Shown: positions 55,305-64,000 of the stretch, one piece after another
Numbering within the stretch: the first letter of the stretch is position 1
How the letters are laid out: each line of letters opens with the position of its first letter
Assembly: GCA_031772625.1 (NCBI GenBank)
Contig: CM062805.1
Span: 516,874,102-516,938,101 of the forward strand
Direction: 5' to 3'
Origin: Pinus tabuliformis
Taxonomy: Eukaryota > Streptophyta > Pinopsida > Pinales > Pinaceae
Length of the DNA stretch: 64,000 nt
Notes under the pieces: model-generated
What the model was told of the DNA's origin: nothing
The model's database searches: none
Seen by the model: the letters and a program-made list of their open reading frames with translations, nothing else
Translations under genes and position numbers: made by a program

Positions 55305-56560
55305 GTCTTTTTGTTGGACATTTATAAGATGGAGATTGTGCTATTACTTCTATCTCAACATTGTCTCCTTCATCAAGATCAATGGTGTTTAGAGGTTCTT
55401 GACTCTTCTTCTCATCTGAACTCTTAGAAATCCTTTTACTTCTCCTTTTTTTCAGGCTCTATTGATTTTGACATGGTTTTTATTTTTCTGCCTTGTTTTT
55501 GCTCTTTCATTTGATTTTATTTTGAAGTCTTCAGTTGCTCTGCCTTTTTGATGACTTTCTTTCTTCTAGCATTGTCTTGATTTTTTTATATCTTTTGATT
55601 CTTTCAAAATTGGCTCAAGGGAACATCATCTTCTATTTCATGATGTAGAATTTTTGTCCCTACTGGTTCATTATCTGAAAAACCTTTGGTTTTTTTTATG
55701 TAGGCTCAGGGTTAGGATTTTTGGAAACCCTACATCAACTCCTTTTGGTATTTGGTTGCTCTTCTTCTTCTAGAACTTCTATGAAATGATTCCTAGTCAA
55801 AGTGTCCTTCCAATTATTACCAATGGTCCTCAAATGTCCCTTAATAAGGATTTTTAGCAATTTTTGGTGTTACAAAGGCTTGCCAATATTTCTAGTGTTT
55901 CTTTACATATTAAAAGTCACATTTTTAAGAATCCACATCAAGTAATATGGCACATTTAACTCCCTCCCTTTAATGAAATGCATTAACAATCTAACATGGT
56001 AAAATGGTAGGGTTCCAAATCTACCTTCACAAGTAAGAAATTTCTAAAGCGCTAATAACAAGTTTCTCCATTTAGATTTGAGTGCTATAATTGGAATACG
56101 TTTCTTGAAGGCAAAAGTGTCCATACCTGGATTATGAAAAACGGTCTTCCATTGCTCATCCTTAAGTATTTGATTCTTAAACTAGATTTCACCATATCTT
56201 AGGAGCTTTATTCCATTTGATATGAAAGATTTTGTGATATTCAATGTTATATCCCCAGTATTGGCTTACATACCATCAAATGGTTTGGAAAATGCTCAAG
56301 TGGCTTCAAATTTCTAACCATCAAAATTTTCAATGAATTTAAGCCATATTTCATTTTTCAATTGATCTTTGACTTGTGGGAAAGCACTGAGGACATTTTT
56401 TCCATTCAACTCATATGAGATGATAACACCCATTATGGAAGAGAAGTCATGCTCTGAATTTCCTCTTTTGATAGGGATGAATGGAGAAATATGTTTTGAT
56501 GGTAGGATGGTTGGAGTGAAATATGTTATAAAATTAGTGGTCAAATTTCAATGAAACTCT
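55305..56560 (-). pseudogene. Element D extra 3' reading frame, main part
   Basis: Minus-strand coding, open at 56544-56314 (76 residues: MTTNFITYFTPTILPSKHIS, later FPQVKDQLKNEIWLKFIENF). It is then readable through frameshifts and stops: LKDEQWKTVFHNPGMDTFAF, IALKSKWRNLLLAL, then an acidic end before the insertion of C. It lies after integrase and about 1.3 kb of AT-rich spacer, the place of the env-like or additional frame of Athila/Tat elements. No signal peptide or membrane segment is evident, so I do not call it env. Family unknown. Confidence 0.55.
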
Positions 56561-57170
56561 TCCTCTTTTATTAATGATCTACCACAATTCAACAGATTTG
56601 ATTTTCTAGGACAGTTAAAGTTTGGGGTATTTTTAATGATTGGAAGAGATTTTTATGTGATGGGATGAGATATGAGCATAAATAATGGAGTGGGATATGA
56701 ATAGGAGTCACGAAATGAGGTTATGACTAAGTTCAAGATTTCAGACATCATTTCAAATGATGTATCGTAGAAATTTGATAAACGCATAGATCTATTGCTT
56801 TCTTTAATGAAAATTGATTTAATATTCTATTTGCATACCTATGATGTACTTTACTTCCTTTTCTTGCAGTTTCATGATGCCTTGTGAATGCTTTTTTATC
56901 GAAATTGCTTGCAAGTCTATCATTGGATGCAGAATGTGGAATGAGCTATACAATTTTGCACATTTTACAACTTCATTATTATTTTTTTTGTTTGTGGGAA
57001 AACCTGTGAACATTTTTTGAAACCAACGTTTCAAACTAGCTTAGTGAGTCCATCATTAGGGCAATGTGATTTGTATTTTGAGAAGAGAGAGCGTGAAATT
57101 ATGGAGCTATTAATAGTTAATTGAAAAAATATTTGATGTCTTCTTTTATTGTCGGCTTACAAATGACTAA

Positions 57171-57248
<78 letters not shown>

Positions 57249-57889
57249 ATATTATTATTATTATTATTATTATTTATTTTATGTTATTGGTTTAATTAGT
57301 GATTAATTATGCATATATTTAAATTTATTTATTTATTTATTTTTATTTTTGATAATTCTATGTTATATATTTAAGTTCTTTGCTATTATTAAATGCTTTA
57401 CTAGAATGTATATGATTTTAAAGTAACAGTTTGAAGGTTTATTTATGTTGACTTATTAAATTTTATTTAAAAGAGAGTTAGATAGGGTGCTAGCTGTGAT
57501 TGGTTATATTTATTTATTTTTATTTTTTTGCTTCATTATTATTTGCTTGAAATTTGTTATTGTTGTTGAAACATAATGATCTTTGTTGATGATGTCATGA
57601 AATGCTTGAAATTTCTCTTTTAAAAGGGAAACAAGTTTTTCCAAAAACTTTATTCGTACTTCAAAAAATTTAGAGAAGGAAGAGGGAGAAAAAGGAAAAT
57701 GGGAAAAATACAAAGGAAATTTGAAAATCTAAGCTACCAAGGGTCCTTTGGTTTTCAACTAGGATTTTCTGAATAGGAATGCCATCAATGTTGGTTTTCA
57801 TACTTATGCCTTTATTATTATTATTATTATTATGATTATTATTATTATTATTCTAAGAAAAAAATTACAAATATTTCGGTGGTTGGGAA
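56561..57889. other. AT-rich spacer of element D with microsatellites
   Basis: Non-coding between integrase and the extra frame. (TA)n at 57173-57248 and (ATT)n to about 57273, and (ATT)n at about 57811-57852. The short minus frame at 57713-57510 has no recognised relatives. Confidence 0.65.
57173..57280. repeat. (TA)n and (ATT)n compound microsatellite
   Basis: About 38 TA units with one interruption, followed directly by about nine ATT units. Confidence 0.95.
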
Positions 57890-58990
57890 GGAGAATCTTC
57901 CTTCCTTACCAGTTTTAGATAAGAATTTTCTTGTAGATGTTTAACAAATTCTTCTCTTGTCAAGGGCTTATGATATAATTTCAACCTATTCCCATTAACA
58001 AGGAAGGTAATATTTTCTTCATCATTAGCCATGATTCTAACTGATCCATTATAAAAATAGTATATATTTCATAGGAAAAAAGCCAATGTGTCTAAAGTTT
58101 TACTTGAAAATCTTTAAATTTAGAATTAAAAAGGAGATTCCAGTCACCTGGCTTGAAGTTCTTGACTTTAATGATTTTTTCATTCCACTTGGTTCTTTAT
58201 TGTTGGATTATGTTTGTTCATTATATGACATATTTTAAAATTTCATCTAGCTCATTCAATTGTGTCAATCTCTACTTTTGAGCTTCGGATAGATCAATCC
58301 CCAACTTTGTTGTTGTTCTAAAGGTATCCACTTGGAATTTAATTGGAAGAAAGAATTTCTTCCCATAGATAAGATCATAGGGGGTATGTCTAGTAGTATT
58401 TCTCCATGTGGTATGATATGCCCAAAGTGCCTCTAGAATACTTTCCTCCTAGTCTATTTTGTCCAAGTGTACAGTCTTGGTCAGTATTGCCTCAATTACG
58501 TTCTTGGTAGATTCCACCTACCCCTTGGATTTTAGATGATATGAAATGTACTTCTGATGTTTGATCTTGTATTGCTCCATAATTTTCTACACCAACTTGG
58601 ATGTGAATTGATCACCTTGATCTATCACAATTTCCCTTGGGACACCAAAACGAGTGTAAATATCCTCAAAAAGAAATGTAACTGCAACATTTTTAGTAGA
58701 AAAAGGAAGTGGCCTAGCTTCTACCCATTTTGTAACATAATATGTACAGACAATAATGTACCTCTTTTTTTGGATGGAGGATTGATTGGACCAACAAAAT
58801 CTAGAGCCTATTTTTCAAAAGGATGTATGAGTCACTTGAGGTTGTAGAGGCTATCACATCTTTTGACATATTCCTTGGCATCTCTAAAAAGAGAAGGCTA
58901 ATAATATCCTAGAAGAAGGACTTTGTATGTAGTTCTATTATCAACAAAGTGTCCTCCACATGGTACATCGTGACAAGCTGTTAATAATTA
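57890..58990 (-). pseudogene. Element D integrase
   Basis: Read leftward with frameshifts: HDVPCGGHF.DNRTTYKVL and DAKEYVKRCD (HHCC finger, partly lost) near 58970-58860, ALDFVGPINPPS (first catalytic Asp) near 58800. After a badly broken core come TTRHTPYDLIYGKKFFLP near 58400 and a C-terminal part near 58150 (KNFKPGDWNLLFNS). This is the gypsy integrase order. Too damaged to function. Confidence 0.7.
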
Positions 58991-58999
58991 TGGTACTTC

Positions 59000-60480
59000 A
59001 TCCTCTCGAACACATCTCTAGATAATAAGATTAGGTATGGTTAAGTAGAATTCTCCCTCTATACATGAATAGGGTGCACTAGTTTTGAAGACTTTCAGTT
59101 TTTCTTTAGCTGACAACTGTGGAGGAAATTTTCCTGTAGCCAAATAGTTAGCAATATCTGTATACCAAGGAGTTTTAGTAGACACTGCAAAAATATATTT
59201 GTCACAAAATTTATCCTTTACAAGAGTATCAATATTATCATTCTGCATCTTTGAAAGGAAATCAACAACCGTGTTTCCCTTTCGTGGCCTATCTAGGATG
59301 GTAATATTGAATTCTTGTAAAAATAACAACAATCTAGTGATCCTTCCAATAGTAATTGGTTTATTCATTAAATATCTACTAGCAGAGTGATATGTATGAA
59401 TGAAAGTTTCGTAACTAGTAATTTAATGTCGAAACTTATTAATGGAATGAAAAACAACTAAAAAATCCTTTTCTATGACTATATAATTTAACTCTGCAAG
59501 AGTTAATTTTTTACTCGTATAATAAATAACCTAAGGAGTCAAGTATTTTTGTCCCAATACAACTCCTAAAGTTGTATCTCAAGCATTAGTTGAGATATTA
59601 AATGGGAGAGACAAATTTGGCCATCTTAACATTAGTTCCTCAGTAATTTTTTGTTTCAATGATTCAAATTCTTTTGGCAGTCATAATTCCAAAAAAAATC
59701 ACAATATTTTGTAAGAAGTTTAAAGAGTGGAAAAGATATTTTTGTGAAGTTTCTATGAAACTTCTATAGTATCCTATAAAACCAATAAAAATTATAACAT
59801 ATCATTGACATGTTGGTATCAAAATCTTGGAAATGACTTCAATCTTTATTGTGCTCACTTTAATCCCAACACCTGAAATATGATGTCCTAAAACAATTCC
59901 TTCATTAAACATCATAAAGCATTTTTCATGACTCAATGAAACATTTGCTTCTTTACATTTAATGAGAACATTTCTAATTTATCCATAGCTTCATCAAACG
60001 TGTTTCCATAGACGGTAAAATCATCCATGTAAACTTCTACACAATCATGGATCAAGTCAGAAAAGGTACCTAAAAATTCTCTTTGGAATGTAGCAGGTGC
60101 ATTACAAAAATCCAAAAGGAAGTACCCTGTAAGCATATGTACCCCTGGACATGCAAAAGTTTTTTTTGTATTAACCTTCTGGTGCCAATTACATTTGGTT
60201 ATATCCACTGAAACCATTAAGAAATGAAAAATATTTCTTCTGTAGTATAAAGGTAGTGGAAAATGATATTTTAAAGTAGCTTTATTTATTTCTTTATAGC
60301 CAATGCATACTCTCAACTTTCCATTCTTCTTAGGAACAATAACTAAAGGTGAAACTCATTAACTATCTGGTATTGGATAAATGAAATTCGCATTAAGCAA
60401 TTTTTGTAATTCCTTCTTAACAATTTCCCTCGGATTGGGATTCATCCTTCTCTGATTTTGTCTTACTGGTTTGGAATTTT
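59000..60480 (-). pseudogene. Element D reverse transcriptase and RNase H
   Basis: RT frame 60316-59933 shows MRVCIGYKEINKATLKYHFP, FCNAPATFQREFLGTFSDLI and the catalytic box VEVYMDDFTVYG (about 60031-60000), the Athila/Tat-type signature. RNase H is readable further left (TTLGVVLGQK near 59560; 59368-59018 with RITRLLLFLQEFNITIL and KGNTVVDFLSKM). Frameshifts and stops separate the pieces. Confidence 0.8.
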
Positions 60481-60729
60481 ATTGAATGTAAACATGATAC
60501 ATACATGTATTTGGATCAATCCCCTTCATATCAATATATTCCCATGCATATGCTAAAGAGTGTTTTTGTTGCATCTTTACCAATTGTTTCTTTTGAAATC
60601 CTTTCAAGCTATTGTTAATGTTTAATGTTTTTCTTGGAAAAATTCTACCAAAGAATTACCGAACCTTTCCATAGAAAGTAAAGTTATCTTAGATTGTTTA
60701 GATGAAAAATATTCAGTATTACATTGTTC

Positions 60730-61356
60730 CTAAAAACTTTGATCTCTTTCACAACATGAAGAAGAATCATTGTTATTCATTAAATTTATTAATTGATCTT
60801 CTTCATCAATTTGTGAAATAGTAAATATAGGTTGAATATTTTCAAATTTTTCATCATCATTGTCATCAATCCAAACTTCACTTTCAATTTTAGTTGTTTT
60901 ATTTGCAGGCCTATATAATGTAAATTTGTTAGTGAAGTTGCCATTAAAAAAATACATATTACCAGATCTATAACTTAAAAATGCACTAGCTATAGCTAGC
61001 CATGGTCTACCAAGGATTAATGGATTCCCCACTAAATTATTCTTGGGAGTTAAAATCATAAAGTCAATAGTATATTCCCATGAATCTAAAGATACTGAAA
61101 CATCTTCTAATATACCATTAGGCTTAATAACAGTTCTATCTGCCAATTGTAATAAAGTTGGGATATATTGAAGATTAGGAAGCTTCAGTTGATCCATAGT
61201 ATGTTGGCTTGTGATATTAATGGCTTCTCCTAAATAAATCAAAGTGTTTGGAATTCCAATACCATTAAAGTGAAATTTTACGATGGGGCTACCTAAATCT
61301 AAATATTTATGGACTACTGGTTTCCCCATCATAATATATGCAAACTTTCCTACCAA
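60730..61356 (-). pseudogene. Element D retropepsin, catalytic Asp lost
   Basis: A 208-residue open stretch with FNGIGIPNTLIYLGEAINIT, LQLADRTVIKPNGILEDVSV and NPLILGRPWLAIASAFLSYR. The family has DLGA at the active site; here it is YLGE, so the catalytic Asp is Tyr. An acidic tail follows. Although open, it cannot be an active protease. Confidence 0.75.
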
Positions 61357-61379
61357 TTGAATTTGTTTAAGTCTTTCTT

Positions 61380-62099
61380 TTTTCTTATTGGTTTTTTAAT
61401 TCATAATTCCTTTATTTCTTTTGGAAATATGGGCATTTCCTTTATAGTTTGAAGTAAATGAATTTTGATGGAAATTTTTTTCAAATCATATAACATATTA
61501 TAGTCAAGTAAAATGATTTTCCTTTCTACTCCCTTATTAATTTGAAGCCTTTAAGGAAAAGGAGGAATTTGTAAGGAAACAAAAGGTTGTTCTACTAGAG
61601 GAATTGTAGGAGTTGATTTTATTTGGTTGTCACCTAATGGTATATGAACATTTTTCTTGATCAAGAGATAAATATTTTTTAGGAACTTTATCCTTATATT
61701 CTTGGATGAATATGGTGGTGATTTATTTTACAAGACTCAACTTGATCTAAGTTACACATCATTTAGATCTAGAGGAGCTATCATGCAAACTTGAAAATTT
61801 TGACCCTCAACATTATAGATGGGTTGTTGAGGGGTTTGATTATTCATATTTGAGAGTGGTTGCACAGGTAGTTGATTAGGTTTTTGAGGAAATGGAGTGG
61901 ATGGCAAGGGAAGCGGTTGACTTAAAATCAATTGGGGTTGGAATTGTGGCTGTGAAGGTTCAGGAGAGTAATACTAAGGTTGGTATTGAGGATATGGATG
62001 TTGAAATTGAGGATATTGAGGATTCCTACAATAAGACTTTTTCCAACCGTCTGACCAAAATGGGTTGTGTGGTTGAGGTGGATTCTAAATGATTTGTGG
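61380..62099 (-). pseudogene. Element D gag-protease linker, Pro/Gln-rich
   Basis: The minus strand reads a Pro/Gln/Tyr-rich stretch (NPQYPQFQHPYPQYQP near 62030-61985) with several stops. It is a low-complexity linker between nucleocapsid and protease. Open frames on the + strand here are shadows. Confidence 0.6.
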
Positions 62100-63155
62100 C
62101 TATGAATATGATTTATATTGTACATTGGGATCTTGTGCCATACCTATTTGTCGAGGATTCCAAGGTATCTTGGGAGTAACATAGCAAAGTGATTCATTTT
62201 GATTTATTCCAACCTCTTCTTTAAAAACAACCTTAAGTCCAAGTATTAAAGGACACTCCTTTGTAGAATTATTTTCTACACATATAACACACATATTAAC
62301 ACTGTTAAGAGGACATTCTTGTAAGGAATTTTCTTCCCTACATCTAGGAAAAAAAATAGATAATGCAGCATTATGAACTCTTTGCTTGTTTTGTATCCTG
62401 AAGGTATCCAGTTGCTCACTAAGATTTCCAAGGATATCAGTTTTGAAATTATGAAGCAAGTTTCCTACTTTTTCTCTACTTACTACTCTAGATGCAAATT
62501 TTCTTACTCTTGACATGACTGAATCTCTTGGGTTCTTACCATATTTTTCTTTTCCTCTTGAGATATGTTTGAATAACTCACAAATTTCTTCGGATGAAAA
62601 TTGAGAGACATATCCCTTTCCCATTACGTTGAGAAGGCCAATCCATTCACCTCTTATAGTTTTTAGCAAGAGAGCATTTAATGTCTCTTCATCTAAGTTA
62701 TGAAATTTAGCCCTTTTGACATTATAGGAAAATCTTTTCACCAAATCTTCAGGATTTTCATCCTCTTTTTGAGCCGTATTAAAGACTTCATCCTTAAGGT
62801 CACAATGTGTGCAATAATATTTATATTTTTCAAGGAATATTCTTTTCAAATCATCCCACATTCTAATATAACGTATTCCTATACCCATGAACTACTTAAG
62901 GGCTACATATTTTAGAGTAGCGAGGAATAATTTAAATTTTTGAGTATCGAGTAAATAATCATATGTTCTACACAATACGTCAAACTCAAAAATAAATGAT
63001 TCTACATCCTCAGTTCTTAAGCCATGAAAATTAGGAAGGACAAATGGTGAGATGTTTCTCATGGTAGTAGCAATATTTGTATCTAAGATGGGGGATACAA
63101 AAGCATCATCTTGATGATGGCCAAAAATGACCTCATCAACATCAAAGGAAACCAC
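62100..63155 (-). pseudogene. Element D gag
   Basis: Starts at about 63155 (MVSFDVDEVIFGHHQDD). The capsid begins PFVLPNFHGLRTEDVESFIF. A single TAG near 62889 replaces the Trp expected after YVALK. The frame then stays open for 262 residues to 62100: WDDLKRIFLEKYKYYC, LVKRFSYNVKRAKFHNLDEE, then a nucleocapsid-like Cys-rich region (FPRCREENSLQECPL, CVICVENNSTKECPL). It would form the particle and bind RNA. Only one stop is needed to explain its inactivation. Confidence 0.8.
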
Positions 63156-64000
63156 CAGGTCAGAGCCCCAAATTAGACCCTATTCCTTTTGGGATGATGG
63201 TTTTGATTAGTTCTTTGGATCTAGTTACCTGTTCAACTAACACTAGATTAAGGTTAACTTAGCTTGAACTAAAAGTTACTCTAACCTAATCCTTATATTC
63301 TACATTAAGGTAATATTAATATTAATGATGTAGATACTATGTTAATGCTTCTCTAATATTAATGTTATGTTAGATACTAATATGTTAGTATTTATCTTCT
63401 ATATTATATCTTTATTAATGTACTCGATATGATATGATTATGTTACCGTTACCTATGTTAAGTCAATATTACCTAATATAATCTATAATATAGTAATAAA
63501 TAATATATTATATATATGCATAACTATGTATTAATAAATATAATACTAAATCTAATATAATAATAATACTACTCATATTTCTACTATAATGCAAACATTA
63601 ATATAATACTATATTTTTACTAATATAATACAATATAGTACTATTACTATATTACATGTACTTATGTGTGTGTGGGGGTTGTGTTTTAATACTTAATATC
63701 ATGTAACATATAATCATTAATATGATACAACACTACACATTCTCTATCTAATATAGTTTAATATGATACAACACTACACATTCTCTATCTAATATAGTTT
63801 AATAATACTAATTGTGTATATTAATTCTATACTCTAACATCAATATAATAATATTAAAGAATAAATTAAATATTAGTTCTAAAATAATATTTTTATTCTA
63901 ATGAGTTCATATAACTATTAAATTAATTCTAATAAAAAAATTCAAATTAATTCTAAAATAAAATCTTAAAATAGAATAATTACAAATGTCGTAAATTGTC
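63156..64000. other. Very AT-rich tract at the right edge
   Basis: Probably the leader of element D and then AT-rich repeat DNA. No gene, no clear LTR end. Contains a perfect 41-bp duplication at 63719-63800. Confidence 0.45.
63719..63800. repeat. Perfect tandem duplication, 2 x 41 bp
   Basis: The unit starting AATATGATACAACACTACAC and ending CTAATATAGTTT occurs twice head to tail without mismatch, which suggests a recent duplication. Confidence 0.9.

Larger units (their letters stand above)
43924..63155 (-). mobile_element. Element D: large Athila/Tat-type Ty3/gypsy retrotransposon, 5' end outside window
   Basis: A minus-strand element read right to left: gag 63155-62100, P/Q-rich linker, protease 61356-60730, RT 60480-59720, RNase H to 59000, integrase to about 57890, AT-rich spacer, an extra 3' reading frame (56560-55305 continuing 47337-46990), polypurine tract 46856-46866 and a 3' LTR 43924-46855. 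Element C is inserted in the extra frame. The YMDDFTVYG RT signature and the long spacer with a further frame after integrase are typical of the Athila/Tat lineage (family knowledge). All genes are broken. Excluding C, the visible part is more than 11 kb. Confidence 0.75.

Noticed and set aside
55305-56560. Calling the extra frame of element D an env gene
   Set aside because: Position fits, but no signal peptide, membrane segment or cleavage site is seen, so the name would not be supported.
57173-57280. AT-rich stretch as a replication origin or matrix attachment site
   Set aside because: It is a plain dinucleotide/trinucleotide microsatellite inside a retroelement spacer; nothing else supports a special role.

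Overview
The window is nuclear DNA from a seed plant with a large, repeat-packed genome. A gymnosperm such as a conifer is my best guess, from the retroelement families (inference; no species marker is visible). I see no intact host gene, no rRNA or tRNA gene and no CRISPR array. Almost everything is LTR retrotransposon, nested several layers deep. There is also one LINE remnant, one satellite-like repeat and one processed pseudogene of a plant cullin.

Layout. 1-1490 is unassigned AT-rich DNA. 1491-3410 is a satellite-like array built from CCATGGTC-rich and CCTTGGG-rich blocks, followed by an AT-rich tract and a LINE reverse-transcriptase tail (3667-4195). 4234-20768 is a tandem array of three internally deleted Ty3/gypsy elements, called F1, F2 and F3. 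They are separated by shared 616-bp LTRs, in the order internal-LTR-internal-LTR-internal-LTR. The first complete LTR of this array is split by element A (6835-14766, + strand, target duplication TTACA). 20769-21797 repeats the left satellite, and 21798-22720 is the cullin pseudogene.

22914-39600 is an old minus-strand gypsy element, G. Its gag is split by element E (23209-30754, minus strand, duplication CCCTT), which carries gag, protease, RT, RNase H and integrase, all decayed. The leader of G is split by element B (31438-39238, minus strand, duplication TTATG). 39.6-43.9 kb is poorly resolved old repeat DNA. 43924 to the right edge is one large minus-strand gypsy element, D, of the Athila/Tat type. 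It shows gag, protease, RT, RNase H, integrase, an AT-rich spacer, an extra 3' reading frame and a long 3' LTR; its 5' LTR lies beyond the window. Element C (47343-55299, minus strand, duplication CAAGG) is inserted in the extra 3' reading frame of D.

The most interesting unit is the A/B/C family. These are three complete LTR elements of 7.8-8.0 kb with LTRs of about 1.05 kb, a tRNA-Arg primer site and 5-bp target duplications. Each has one coding region of about 520 codons: a basic segment, two zinc knuckles and a retropepsin with a DEGAS active site. None has an RT, RNase H or integrase. By hand count the paired LTRs differ by only about 1-2 %, so these are the youngest insertions here and must have been moved in trans. 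They share conserved non-coding features: a 32-33 bp hairpin repeat in U3 echoed in the leader, a CpG-rich leader block with a recurring antisense reading frame, a small sense reading frame near the 3' end, and a dispersed GCTCGTTAAAA motif array.

Divergence percentages are hand counts by eye and domain assignments come from motif recognition; no search was run.
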